Source: CAVONV01 sp963697355
GTDB lineage: Bacteria > Acidobacteriota > Vicinamibacteria > Marinacidobacterales > DATDRI01
Direction: 5' to 3'
Assembly: GCA_963697355.1 (NCBI GenBank)
Contig: CAVONV010000029.1
Coordinates: 1-59,401 of the forward strand
DNA length: 59,401 nt
Below, piece after piece: positions 35,379 to 44,299 of the stretch. The position numbers and the translations under genes are program-made. Under the pieces are notes generated by a model. It ran no database searches, was not told the origin of the DNA, and saw only the letters and a list, made by a program, of their open reading frames with translations. Positions within the stretch are counted from its first letter, which is position 1; each line of letters begins with the position of its first letter.

Positions 35379-36506
35379 TCAGAATTTGAGCTGAAGAACG
35401 AACTGATAGCGGTAATCGATCGGAAGCGATGAATCGTCCCATACCCGACGATCCCAGTCGAACAAAACGATATTCTGTCGACCCAGGTCGTAACCCACTG
35501 CTGCGTACACCCGATTGAAACTGAAATCACGCTCGCCGGCTAGGCGCTCGAACCGGTCATAACCACCTGTAGCTCGCCAGTGCGGTCCGAACCTCCACTC
35601 GCCGAACACTGCCCAGCCGGAAAAGGGTGTTGCGGTGGATGGGTCACCCGGCTCGATCCATGTCCCCCGCTGATTACCCTGCCCCCGCACGTATTGGGCG
35701 GTCACCGCACCACGACGGTGCTCGTACGACAAAAAGCCGTTGTAAGTGTCCCAGTCCGGGACACTGTCTGCGTCACCAACGATATTGCCTTCACCCGAGA
35801 CAATGAGCCCGGACACCTGTAACCCAGCTAGGGCTTCGGGCAACGGACGAAACGTGAAGCGACCTTCAAGAGCCTTGTTGGAGTTGACTTCGACCCCATG
35901 GTAGCCACCACCATTGTAGATGCCAACAGCAAAGCTACCCCGTTTCGCGGAGTACTTCGAGTTCACGAGCTCCCGATAATCCTCACCCATGTCAGCGCCC
36001 AGCGATCCCGCAAACGTCACTCCGAAATCCGCAGAGTTGAAAATCCCGGAACGTTCCATGAACATGGGAGCGCGCATGCGGTACAAATTAATATGCTCCT
36101 CGAAGTCCAGCCACACCATGTGAACGATGCCCGCTTCCAGGTACAGCTGACGGAAGCGTCGCCAGTCAGGGATATCGAATTTGGCAAAGGCGTACTTGAG
36201 TCGGAGCTCCATATCGCCACGGCCATCGCCGGCGAGGTCTTGATTCGCGTCGAGCGTTATTCTCGCCGAAAGAAAAGGCAGGACTCTAGCTTCTGCCGTC
36301 AAATAGGCCCGGCCGATGAAAAAGCGACCGAGCTCTTCGCCTAGAAGCTCGCCCTCTTCGTATGCGACATAGACAAGCCCACTGATTTCGACCCTTTCCT
36401 GCTCTTTTGCTGGGGATTCCTTTTCTTCGGATTCATCACCAAAGGCCGGATGGCACCATATTGCGATACTGAGAAGGATTGCGGCTGATGGACCAAGTCT
36501 TTTCAT
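35379..36506 (-). CDS. Outer-membrane porin (phosphate-selective porin-like)
   Basis: A 375-residue beta-barrel protein with signal peptide (KRLGPSAAILLSIAIWCHPA then FGDES). Alternating amphipathic strands and aromatic girdles run throughout (FIGRAYLTAEARVLPF, FNRVYAAVGYDLG), and the C-terminus FVLQLKF ends in phenylalanine, as BAM substrates do. The overall style resembles the OprO/OprP phosphate-selective porin family. The ATG at 36506 is preferred over a TTG at 36545, because the signal peptide begins there. It lies behind a phoU-like gene and a Pho-box-like array, supporting phosphate or polyphosphate uptake. Confidence 0.75.
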   Translation of the reverse strand: MKRLGPSAAILLSIAIWCHPAFGDESEEKESPAKEQERVEISGLVYVAYEEGELLGEELGRFFIGRAYLTAEARVLPFLSARITLDANQDLAGDGRGDMELRLKYAFAKFDIPDWRRFRQLYLEAGIVHMVWLDFEEHINLYRMRAPMFMERSGIFNSADFGVTFAGSLGADMGEDYRELVNSKYSAKRGSFAVGIYNGGGYHGVEVNSNKALEGRFTFRPLPEALAGLQVSGLIVSGEGNIVGDADSVPDWDTYNGFLSYEHRRGAVTAQYVRGQGNQRGTWIEPGDPSTATPFSGWAVFGEWRFGPHWRATGGYDRFERLAGERDFSFNRVYAAVGYDLGRQNIVLFDWDRRVWDDSSLPIDYRYQFVLQLKF

Positions 36507-36574
36507 AAACGTATGAGGCACAGTTGTTGCGTGAGACCTTAGCAAAACACAGAAGGATATCGGATCTGCCGGGT

Positions 36575-37267
36575 TCAGGCAAAAGTGCCTTGTTGGCGGG
36601 CGATTTCCTCTTCGTCGAAATAGTCCACTTTGTGAAGCGGCATGACGACGCTGGAAAACACGTTGAGGGCGTGCCCTCCGATTCGTTTGTAGTAACGACA
36701 GCCGAGGATCTGAGAAGTCGTGACGCGCGCATCGTAGCCACCTTTGGCAATCCGCTGAACCAGGAGCTTACAGCGGCGTGACGTGCCACGACCTTTTCGA
36801 ATGAACTCTAGAGCATGGTCCGTGTCCGAGATATCGAGGACATCGGTCATCGACTGAGAGATTTCCTCCACATCATGTCGAATCTCCAGAAGCTCGGCCC
36901 TGATGTCGTCCTCCGGCAATGGACGAGGACAGAAATCCCGCACCTCGGAGAGGTTTTTTGCGTAATCACCGATTCGCTCGACGTCTTTGACGAGGGTCAT
37001 CAATAGAAGACAGTAGGGCATGTCGGCTTCGTTGCCAGGCACCGAAAGGTGACTAGCAACTTGTTTTCGAACAGCTCGTTCCAGCTGATTGACTTCGATG
37101 TCCATCTCATAGACGCGATTTCTTTGAGTATCACAACCATCACCGAAGTATGTTTGGCCCGCCGCCTTGGTCATTACGTGAGCCATTTCAGTCATCCGCG
37201 TAAAATCGTCGTGCATCGCGCGGAGTGGATCCGTGGAACGGAGAATAGTCATCAATTCACGCAACAT
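36575..37267 (-). CDS. PhoU-like phosphate regulator
   Basis: A 230-residue helical-bundle protein of the PhoU family. Metal-binding-type segments are LMTLVKDVERIGDYAKNLSE (the conserved E/DxxxD pattern) and ILGCRYYKRIGGHALNVF in the second half. PhoU proteins sense phosphate-transport state and restrain the PhoR/PhoB response; PhoU-like proteins also accompany Na+/Pi symporters. MLRELM at 37267 is a likely start, with GTG/ATG alternatives up to 37288. It is the first gene of the operon with the porin and hydrolase. No pst or phoBR genes are in the window. Confidence 0.82.
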   Translation of the reverse strand: MLRELMTILRSTDPLRAMHDDFTRMTEMAHVMTKAAGQTYFGDGCDTQRNRVYEMDIEVNQLERAVRKQVASHLSVPGNEADMPYCLLLMTLVKDVERIGDYAKNLSEVRDFCPRPLPEDDIRAELLEIRHDVEEISQSMTDVLDISDTDHALEFIRKGRGTSRRCKLLVQRIAKGGYDARVTTSQILGCRYYKRIGGHALNVFSSVVMPLHKVDYFDEEEIARQQGTFA

Positions 37268-37412
37268 AGACGGCTCCCCCCATGTCATACCCCAAGAAGT
37301 TGGTGCTCATCATCCCTGTATTCCCAAAACCGACCTTCTGTCGATAACCAGCAAGTCGTCTCATCCGGTTCGAGATCCCATCTCAATTCAATGCTAACAT
37401 CATTCGGCCCAA

Positions 37413-37451
37413 TGTTACAAGAGTGTTACTCTAATGTTAATGCAACGTTAA
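37413..37451 (-). promoter_or_regulatory. Pho-box-like array of four 11-bp direct repeats
   Basis: TGTTAC (37413), TGTTAC (37424), TGTTAA (37435) and CGTTAA (37446) are spaced exactly 11 bp apart. On the transcribed (minus) direction they read TTAACG-N5-TTAACA-N5-GTAACA-N5-GTAACA. Both PhoB and PhoP response regulators bind tandem 11-bp units, and TTAACA-N5 is the Bacillus PhoP consensus. The array is about 150 bp before the phoU-like start. Confidence 0.7.
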
Positions 37452-37592
37452 CTTTCGCTACATGCTGCTGATTTTGTTCGTTATATGCACTCTTAATGAC
37501 CACCAAAAATTCGTTCATCTATTCTCGAGTCAGACGTCTCTTCACCATCACGGCTTCAGAAGAGAGCCATCGCCGGACGTCATAGACCGGAC

Positions 37593-37721
37593 CATGAGGT
37601 ACTGGCCTTCAACCAAATTGACGAGCCTATCTGGGCGTCTCCGGCGATTGCGGATGGGAAGCTCCTCATTCGAGGAGACAAGAGCCTGTACGCGATTGGT
37701 GCCTCTTCAACCAGCCGCTAG
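37593..37721 (+). pseudogene. PQQ-like beta-propeller protein, C-terminal remnant
   Basis: A 42-codon piece ends an otherwise missing gene: HEVLAFNQIDEPIWASPAIA, DGKLLIRGDKSLYAIG, stop TAG at 37719. This is the closing blade of PQQ-like (outer-membrane protein-type) propellers that are common in Acidobacteriota. Nothing recognisable precedes it in the same frame. Confidence 0.55.
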
Positions 37722-37839
37722 GCCAAGGCTGAAACCACATCCTTGACGCAGATGTAGCGCCTGTTTTGGACGATGAGGAGACGCTGGAGGTCGGCGCGAG
37801 GACGTTCGGCTAAGAGTCCGTCGATAGATTGATGAACAA

Positions 37840-37885
37840 GTCCCCTTCTCAAACCTTCCTTTTCTGGAAGGAGAAGGAAGGGGAC
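37840..37885. repeat. Long imperfect hairpin after nqrF
   Basis: Two 20-base arms (GTCCCCTTC + 5 unpaired + CCTTCC, and the complement) face a 6-base loop directly downstream of the nqrF stop. No T-run follows on either strand, so it is more likely a transcript-stabilising or REP-like hairpin than an intrinsic terminator. Confidence 0.5.
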
Positions 37886-37893
37886 GTGAGTTT

Positions 37894-39120
37894 CTAGCCG
37901 AAATCGTCGAACATGATGTTCTCGGGTTCGACACCCAGACTGTCGAGCATCTCCCGACAAGCTTTGAGCATCAGCGGCGGACCGCAAAGGTAATACTCGA
38001 TGTCTTCGGGCGCCGGGTGGTCCTTCAGGTACTCGTCATAGAGCACCTGGTGGATGAATCCCGTCAGACCTGTCCAGTTGTCCTCCGGCAAGGGCTCTGA
38101 CATCGCGAGATACCACTTGAAATTGTCGAAGTCCTTCTGAATGCCATCGAAATCTTCTTGGTAGAAGGCCTCACGAAGGCTCCGCGCTCCGTACCAGTAG
38201 GTCGCTTTCCGCTTCGTTTTAAGTCGCCGGAACTGATCGAAAATATGGGACCGCATCGGCGCCATGCCGGCACCACCGCCGATGAAGCACATCTCGTTGT
38301 CCGTTTCTCTAGCGAAGAACTCCCCGAAAGGACCAGAGATAGTCACTTCGTCTCCCGGCTTGAGATTGAAGATAAACGACGACATCTTACCGGGAGGTGT
38401 TCCTTCGGGCGCCCGCGGTGGGGGAGAAGCTACGCGCACATTGAGCATGATCATGCCCTTCTCCTCCGGATAGTTCGCCATCGAGTAGGCACGGGTCACC
38501 GGCTCGTCCACTTTCGAGACGTAGCGCCATACGTCGTACTTGTCCCAATCGTCACGGTACTCTTCTTCGATATCGAAGTCCTTGTAGTTCGCCACGTGCG
38601 GCGGGCACTCGATTTGAATATAGCCGCCGGCCCGGAAAGGCACGCTCTCGCCTTCAGGAAGGTCCAGGATCAGCTCTTTGATGAAAGTCGCCACGTTGTG
38701 ATTGGAACGGACTGTGGCCTTCCATTTGCGCACGCTGAAGACCTCAGCCGGAAGCTCGATCTTCATGTCCTGCTTGACCTTCACCTGACAAGCCAGACGG
38801 ACTCCCTCGCGGGCTTCTCCACGGTTGATGTGACCGGCCTCCGTCGGAAGAAGCGAGCCGCCGCCCTCCGTCACCACCGCTTTACACACACCGCAGCTAC
38901 CCTTACCGCCGCAAGCTGAGGGGATGAAGATTTTGTTGGCCGATAAGGTTCCAAGGAGCGTCCCGCCGGCTGCCGTTGTGAGCGCCTTGTCCGGATCGTC
39001 ATTGACGATGATCGTTACATCACCCGTCGCCACGAGCTTCGAGCGGGCGAACATGATGACGCCCGCCAGTGAGACGATCACAAAGGTGAACATGAATACG
39101 CCCAATACAATGGTGGTCAT
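37894..39120 (-). CDS. nqrF: Na+-NQR subunit F (NADH-oxidising, 2Fe-2S/FAD)
   Basis: A 408-residue subunit that takes electrons from NADH. It has one N-terminal membrane helix, then a ferredoxin domain with cysteines C70, C76, C79 and C111, the same positions as in Vibrio NqrF. The FAD domain has the RAYSMANYP motif, and the NADH domain carries FIGGGAGMAPMRSHIFDQ and YYLCGPPLML. It is the last gene of nqrABCDEF, in the usual order. It ends in DDFG, also typical. Confidence 0.96.
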   Translation of the reverse strand: MTTIVLGVFMFTFVIVSLAGVIMFARSKLVATGDVTIIVNDDPDKALTTAAGGTLLGTLSANKIFIPSACGGKGSCGVCKAVVTEGGGSLLPTEAGHINRGEAREGVRLACQVKVKQDMKIELPAEVFSVRKWKATVRSNHNVATFIKELILDLPEGESVPFRAGGYIQIECPPHVANYKDFDIEEEYRDDWDKYDVWRYVSKVDEPVTRAYSMANYPEEKGMIMLNVRVASPPPRAPEGTPPGKMSSFIFNLKPGDEVTISGPFGEFFARETDNEMCFIGGGAGMAPMRSHIFDQFRRLKTKRKATYWYGARSLREAFYQEDFDGIQKDFDNFKWYLAMSEPLPEDNWTGLTGFIHQVLYDEYLKDHPAPEDIEYYLCGPPLMLKACREMLDSLGVEPENIMFDDFG

Positions 39121-39158
39121 GTCGTCAATCCTTCTTCAATCCTTACCTGTTGCAACAA

Positions 39159-39773
39159 CTACAACTCGATCCCGCCAAAAGCCTGGAACGCAATGGCCAT
39201 GAGACCCGTCAGGATGAACGCAATACCCAGGCCCCTCAAGCCCACCGGTACATTGCTGTAGCGCATTCGCTCTCGGATGCCTGCTAGAGCAATGATGGCT
39301 ATGGCAAAACCGGCGCCGGAGCCGAGCCCGAACGCGATACTCTCCGTAAAGACGTAGTCTTCTTCCACCATGAGCAGTGAGCCGCCGAGGATCGCGCAAT
39401 TGACCGCAATCAACGGCAGAAAGATTCCCAAGGTGTTGTAGAGCGCGGGTGCAAACCGGTCGATAGTCATCTCCACGATTTGCACCATAGCGGCGATCGT
39501 TCCAATGAAGGTCAGGAACCTCAAGAACGTGAGATCGATAGTGGCAAACGAAGGGCTAATCCATTCCAGAGATCCCTCCGTCAGCAAATAGTTGTAGATG
39601 AGGTTGTTCATTGGAGCGGTGATACCCAGAACGAAGGTTACCGCGATGCCCAGCCCAACCGCAGTATCGACCTTCCTCGAGACGGCCAAAAAGGAGCACA
39701 TCCCGAGGAAGAACGCGAGAGCCATGTTCTTCACGAACACCCATTCAACAAAGAGACTTATGTAGTGTTCCAT
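39159..39773 (-). CDS. nqrE: Na+-NQR subunit E
   Basis: A 204-residue membrane protein with six helices, beginning MEHYISLFVEWVFVKNMALA. It has the conserved FFLGMCSFLAVS cysteine segment and AVNCAILGGSLLMVE with the second cysteine; these helices help hold the iron centre between NqrD and NqrE. The start at 39773 is one base after the nqrD stop. The frame extends further upstream to 39833, but the family N-terminus is here. It is homologous to NqrD, as usual. Confidence 0.95.
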   Translation of the reverse strand: MEHYISLFVEWVFVKNMALAFFLGMCSFLAVSRKVDTAVGLGIAVTFVLGITAPMNNLIYNYLLTEGSLEWISPSFATIDLTFLRFLTFIGTIAAMVQIVEMTIDRFAPALYNTLGIFLPLIAVNCAILGGSLLMVEEDYVFTESIAFGLGSGAGFAIAIIALAGIRERMRYSNVPVGLRGLGIAFILTGLMAIAFQAFGGIEL

Positions 39774-39774
39774 C

Positions 39775-40398
39775 TCAATCCGCCTCCTGCTGATCGGGCT
39801 TCCACGTTCGAATCGCCCAGATGAATAGTCCAATGATGAAGAACGTTCCTGGAGAGATCACCATCAGCCCGTTCGGGTTGTACCAACCGCCTTCACTGAT
39901 CAACGGTAGGATCTTTACACCGAAGAGAGATCCCGAACCCAGCAGTTCTCGGAAAACGGCCGTCACCATCAGGATGAGCGCATATCCTAGTCCGTTGCCG
40001 ATGCCGTCCAAGACGCTCGCCAGGGGAGGATTCTGCATCGCGTAGGCTTCGGCCCGTCCCATGAGAATGCAGTTGGTAATGATCAAACCGACGTAAACCG
40101 AAAGCTGCTTCGAGATCTCGAACACATAGGCTTTCAGTACTTGGTCTGTCACAATCACGAGCGAAGCGATGATCGCGAGCTGGACGATGATGCGGATATT
40201 GACAGGGATCGCATTGCGCAAAAGGCTCACGAATAGGTTGGACAACGTCAGCACCGAGATGACCGCGATGCTCATGACGAACGCCGTGTCCATCTTGGTG
40301 GTCACAGCCAATGCAGAACAAATCCCGAGCACCTGGAGCGTGATGGGATTGTTGTCTATCAGAGGCTCGAGTAGCACTTCTCTGGTTTTACTCGCCAT
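39775..40398 (-). CDS. nqrD: Na+-NQR subunit D
   Basis: A 207-residue six-helix membrane subunit. LGICSALAVTTKMDTAFVMS and LIITNCILMGRAEAYAM carry the paired cysteines that line the intramembrane iron site, and KILPLISEGGWYNPNGLMV is the typical late periplasmic segment. The ATG overlaps the nqrC stop (TGATG). The protein forms the quinone- and sodium-handling core together with NqrB and NqrE. Confidence 0.95.
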   Translation of the reverse strand: MASKTREVLLEPLIDNNPITLQVLGICSALAVTTKMDTAFVMSIAVISVLTLSNLFVSLLRNAIPVNIRIIVQLAIIASLVIVTDQVLKAYVFEISKQLSVYVGLIITNCILMGRAEAYAMQNPPLASVLDGIGNGLGYALILMVTAVFRELLGSGSLFGVKILPLISEGGWYNPNGLMVISPGTFFIIGLFIWAIRTWKPDQQEAD

Positions 40399-41190
40399 CA
40401 GTCAGCCTCCTGGTTCTGTTGGACCTTGCTGATGTAGGGACCAAAACCCTGCTCGCTCAGCCAAAACTGAACGAGATAGGACACCCCTTTGCTCGTCATG
40501 GTCGCACCGGAAAGACCGTCCACTCTGTGGGGATCCTCGGACGCCGGCCCGGCCCGCCCCTTGATGACTTCGATTTCCGAGATCCCCTCCCGGACCGAAT
40601 GCTTTTCGCTCCTTCCAGAGCGCTTTCCAACCCGGGTTGTCCACCTCTCCACCGAGACCGGGAGTCTCTCCGTGCTCGTAGAAGGTAATGCCTTTGATGG
40701 TGTTCATATCGGCGTCGAGCGACAGGAAACCATATAGCGTCGACCAGAGACCCTTGCCTTCAATAGGCAAGATCAACATCTCGAGATCTCCGCTCTCGTC
40801 CTCCAAACGGTAGACCAGCGCTTGATTCGGAAGCCGCCGCACTTTTGCGGTATTCGGCGGAGCCGCCTCGCTGGTCTTTGGGTCCGCGGTTGCCTTTCGC
40901 TGATCGAACCCTACGGGGTCCACGTCCGTTTCCTCACCTGTCTTCAGATCGATCACCACCTGACGGATCGGTCCAAATCGAGAGTCGATTTCCTCTCCCG
41001 ATAGCCTTTCGCTGGAGTCTGCAAGGCCGGCGGCAACAAGCACGTTCCGCTTTTTGTCTAGCGCCGCGTTTTCCTCCTGACGGTCCTTCAGCACGACGGC
41101 TGTCACGGAAACGCACACGGCGCTGACGACGCAGACGGCAGTGCAAAACCAGAGATTATAGAAGGCGTTATGTTGTTGCATAGCGTGCAT
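40398..41190 (-). CDS. nqrC: Na+-NQR subunit C (single frameshift)
   Basis: An FMN-bearing periplasmic subunit with one N-terminal helix (FYNLWFCTAVCVVSAVCVSV). The frame is clean through FYEHGETPGLGGEVDNPGW. One base then shifts near 40590 at a CCCCTCCC run, after which the other frame gives ISEIEVIKGRAGPASEDPH and the flavinylation motif VDGLSGATMTSKGV, ending at 40398. Without the shift the FMN-carrying threonine is lost. Because every other nqr gene is intact, a sequence error in the homopolymer-rich stretch is the simpler reading. Start choices are 41190 and 41181, both overlapping the nqrB end. Confidence 0.85.
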
Positions 41191-42394
41191 TCCTTCTCTT
41201 GATGTTGGCTTTCACAACGTAGTGGTCGATGATGGGAGCAAAAACGTTCATGAGCAAGATGGACAGCATCATGCCCTCAGGGTAGGCCGGATTGACCACC
41301 CGGATGAGAACCACAAAAAAGCCGATGAAGAATCCATAGATGTAGCGACCCGTATCCGTGGCGGGAGCCGTCACTGGATCCGTCGCCATGAAGACCATCC
41401 CAAAGGCCCAACCACCTAGAACGAAATGCCAGTAAAACGGAACGTCGAAGAAGAGGTTGGTGTCGGAACCGACGGCGTTCAGAAGCGCGGCCGTCGCGAT
41501 CGTTCCGACGATAACGCTCAACATGACACGCCACGAACCAATGCCCGTGATGAGGAGGATGATCATCCCGAACAAACAGGCAAGCGCCGAGGTCTCACCC
41601 ATTGAGCCTGGTATGAAGCCCACGAAGGCGTCCCACCAAGTCAATCCCTGAACAAGGGCAGCCTGTCCTTGTTCGCCGGCTCGGGCCAGCCAGGTCGCGC
41701 CGCTCACGGCATCGGCCCCCACCGTGTTGGCGGCAATCCAGCACTTGTCTCCAGAGATCTCCGCCGGATAGGCGAAGAAGAGAAATGCGCGGGACGTGAG
41801 CGCCACATTCAAGATGTTCATTCCCGTGCCGCCGAAGACCTCTTTGCCGATGACCACACCGAAGGAGATGCCTAGCGCCACCTGCCAAAGCGGGATGGTC
41901 GGCGGAACGATCAGGGGCAGTAGGAAGCCCGTCACAAAGAAGCCTTCGTTCACTTCATGCTTGCGAACGATGGCGAAGAGCACTTCCCAGGTGCCACCCA
42001 CAACGAAGGTCACGACGAGAACGGGAAAGAAATACAGCGCTCCGTGAACGATGCAAGCCCAGGTGTTGGCGGGATCGAAAGCGAGTCCCATGGCCTGCAT
42101 TGCCCCGGTCTGCCATGTGTCAAGAGCTACGGCGCCTTTCGAAATGGCAAGGTGTGCCTGGTAGCCGGTGTTGTACATCGCCATGTAGATGCATCCGGCC
42201 AAGGCGATCACCACCGTCATCATCATGCGCTTCAGGTCGAGGCCGTCGCGCAAGTGAGCGGGACCCTCGGTCACCTTCCCCGGCGTGAACACGAAGGTGT
42301 CTCCAGCTTCGAAAAGCGGGAAAAGCTTTTCGAGCTTGCCACCTTTGTGGAAGAGCTTTTCTTGCTTATCCAGAAGATTTCTGAGGAACTTCAT
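41168..42394 (-). CDS. nqrB: Na+-NQR subunit B
   Basis: A 408-residue membrane subunit. After an amphipathic start (FLRNLLDKQEKLFHKGGKLE) come roughly ten helices, and the covalent FMN site VSGATWLARAGE near residue 231, the threonine being the ApbE target. The late FYWHFVLGGWAFGMVFMATD and NPAYPEGMMLSILLMN segments are diagnostic. NqrB carries riboflavin and the sodium path. It overlaps nqrA (TGATG) and nqrC. Confidence 0.95.
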   Translation of the reverse strand: MKFLRNLLDKQEKLFHKGGKLEKLFPLFEAGDTFVFTPGKVTEGPAHLRDGLDLKRMMMTVVIALAGCIYMAMYNTGYQAHLAISKGAVALDTWQTGAMQAMGLAFDPANTWACIVHGALYFFPVLVVTFVVGGTWEVLFAIVRKHEVNEGFFVTGFLLPLIVPPTIPLWQVALGISFGVVIGKEVFGGTGMNILNVALTSRAFLFFAYPAEISGDKCWIAANTVGADAVSGATWLARAGEQGQAALVQGLTWWDAFVGFIPGSMGETSALACLFGMIILLITGIGSWRVMLSVIVGTIATAALLNAVGSDTNLFFDVPFYWHFVLGGWAFGMVFMATDPVTAPATDTGRYIYGFFIGFFVVLIRVVNPAYPEGMMLSILLMNVFAPIIDHYVVKANIKRRNARYATT

Positions 42395-43773
42395 CAGCCT
42401 TCCTTCTCGATTGTCGTCAACACCTGACGTAGATACGAACCATATTCGGCCTTACCCGGACAGACGAAGGAGCAAAGGCCCAAGTCCTCTTCGTCCAGCT
42501 CCAGACACCCGAGCTCTTCCGCCTTCTCGATATCGTGCATGACGACGGACCGCAAGAGGTACGTGGGTACCATGTCAAAGGGAAAGACCTTTTCGTAAAC
42601 ACCTATGGGCACGATGGCCCGGCCGGAGCCGTTCGTGTCCGTTGTGAAATCAAACTTCTTACCCGGCATGAGTTTGGAAACGTACGTCCTAACCACCGAG
42701 AACTTGTTGAAGCCCGGTCCGAGCCAACCGAAGAACTCCCGGTCCCTTCCTTCGCGGAGCACGGAGACTTGCTGGTGATACCGCCCCAGATACCCAACGA
42801 GCTCGCCGGACGCCTTCCGCCCGTGAAGAACCGAGCCGGAAATAACCCGGTTTTCACCTTCGGCCAGGGTTTCCCCTTCCAAGAGCTCATCGATGGCCGC
42901 GCCCAACCGGGTTCGGATCAATCGCGGTCGCTGGACCGAAGGACCACCGAGAGAAACGACTCGGTCGACATAGAGTTTGCCCGTTTCAAAGAGTTTACCG
43001 ATTGCGACGACGTCTTGGGCCCCCAGGTACCATACGATCCGACCCGAACCGGCAGGGTCAACTTTATGGATATGAAGCCCAGCCGTTCCAGCCGGGTGCG
43101 GGCCCACGAACTCTTCATGCTCGAACCTTCCGCCGCCCGGAACGGGTATCGTCGAATGGGGAGCCGTGCAGACATAGACGGAACCATCGGTCAGCTTCGC
43201 AACCGCTGCCAATCCTCTCTCGAAATCGCCGTGGTGTCCTTCCAATACCTTATCGAGCGAGGGTGCCAGAGGGTGGCTATCCATGGCGGTCACGAAAATC
43301 GATCGCGGTTTTGCTTCGGGATCGGCAACCCGACTGAAGGGGCGCGCTCGTAAGGCCGTCCATAGTCCCGATTCGAGAAGGAGCGCCTTGACGTCGTCGC
43401 CGCTGAGCTCATTGGGGTGCTTCCCGGTGTGGGAGCTGAAAGTGACCTCATCGCCCGCCCGACCACTGCGCTCCGGTTCCGAAAGCTCAATCACAAGTGA
43501 TTGGAACGCGCGTTTCTCACCACGGTTGACGGCCACGACTTTGCCGGCGGCCGGAGCGGTGAACCGGACACCCGGCGTCTTCTTGTCCTCGAAAACCAGT
43601 TGACCTCGCGCCACACTGTCGCCTTCCGCCACGTGCAACGTCGGCCGCAAGCCGATGTAGTCCGCACCCAGAATGGCCGCTCGCCGCATCGAACGGCTCT
43701 CTTCGATGTTGGTCTGGTCGGGCTCACCGTTAATCGGTAGGTTCAATCCCTTTTTAATTTTGTGTAGGCCCAT
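42394..43773 (-). CDS. nqrA: Na+-NQR subunit A
   Basis: A 459-residue peripheral subunit beginning GLHKIKKGLNLPINGEP. It has the biotinyl/lipoyl-like fold (RPTLHVAEGDSVARGQLVFE, FTAPAAGKVVAVNRGEKR) and the family end ECxxxSFVCPGK-type segment (DLGLCSFVCPGKAEYGSYL). It contributes to the ubiquinone-reducing end of the pump. It is the first gene of the operon; AAGGAT lies just before the ATG. Confidence 0.95.
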   Translation of the reverse strand: MGLHKIKKGLNLPINGEPDQTNIEESRSMRRAAILGADYIGLRPTLHVAEGDSVARGQLVFEDKKTPGVRFTAPAAGKVVAVNRGEKRAFQSLVIELSEPERSGRAGDEVTFSSHTGKHPNELSGDDVKALLLESGLWTALRARPFSRVADPEAKPRSIFVTAMDSHPLAPSLDKVLEGHHGDFERGLAAVAKLTDGSVYVCTAPHSTIPVPGGGRFEHEEFVGPHPAGTAGLHIHKVDPAGSGRIVWYLGAQDVVAIGKLFETGKLYVDRVVSLGGPSVQRPRLIRTRLGAAIDELLEGETLAEGENRVISGSVLHGRKASGELVGYLGRYHQQVSVLREGRDREFFGWLGPGFNKFSVVRTYVSKLMPGKKFDFTTDTNGSGRAIVPIGVYEKVFPFDMVPTYLLRSVVMHDIEKAEELGCLELDEEDLGLCSFVCPGKAEYGSYLRQVLTTIEKEG

Positions 43774-43984
43774 TTGCCATCCTTAAGAGTAGAGACGTGG
43801 TTGAAGTGCCGCTACACAACCTAGAGCCGCCGCCCTTGATCCGACGATTCGGTATCTCGAGCGACGGCAGTTGAAAAAGTGCACCGATCTTTCAAGTACC
43901 GTGCCATGACGGCCGATTTCCCAGTAACTCTCCATCTATTTGAAATCGTTAGGCTTAGTTCGAATACCCATTGGAGTAGCACAT

Positions 43985-44135
43985 TGTGTTCGGGCTCCGA
44001 GGTGCGGCCACTGCCCCAGGGCTCACGCGATTTGACTCAAGAGTGGGTCTTCCCTCACCTCCCGGGTTGGGACGGGTCGATCGGTCCACCGGTTGCTGCG
44101 ACTCGATCGCCGACAACGGAGTCAAGATCCGAGGT
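43985..44135 (+). ncRNA. Possible structured RNA (weakly 6S-like)
   Basis: A GC-rich intergenic block lies between nqrA and the DUF349 gene. GGCTCCG (43993-43999) can pair with CGGAGTC (44117-44123) to close a domain with an inner hairpin (GTGGG/CTCAC near 44050) and a segment resembling the 6S RNA 3' arm (GGTTGGGAC then ATCGGTCC). A competing pairing, CGATTTGACTC (44028-44038) with GAGTCAAGATCCG (44119-44131), is also strong. The central bubble of 6S RNA is not clear, and no clean promoter or terminator is seen. Confidence 0.3.
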
Positions 44136-44248
44136 CTAACCCAATCACCTCCTCAAAGAAAAGGACGTCAAAAACGCCGGCATTCTTTCACATTCTCTAA
44201 GTTTGCGCAATACACGCGCGCTCCTCGAGGCACCGTGGTTTATCGAAG

Positions 44249-44276
44249 TTGCGCTTCTGGAGTATTATTGTATGCT
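44249..44276 (+). promoter_or_regulatory. Candidate promoter of the DUF349 gene
   Basis: TTGCGC (44249-44254), 16 bp, TATGCT (44271-44276). It would start transcription about 15 bases before the leader ORF at 44300, which has its own AAGGAG site. Confidence 0.4.
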
Positions 44277-44299
44277 CTCTCGCTCGTAAGGAGCTTCAC

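Noticed and set aside
37462..37746. 94-codon protein divergent from phoU
   Set aside because: Its frame has no domain. The real similarity is in another frame (PQQ-propeller end at 37593-37721).
37840..37885. Intrinsic terminator after nqrF
   Set aside because: The stem is long but has no U-run on either strand, so I list it only as a hairpin.
38158..38919. 253-codon frame antisense to nqrF
   Set aside because: It mirrors the codon pattern of nqrF, has no recognisable domain and no ribosome site.
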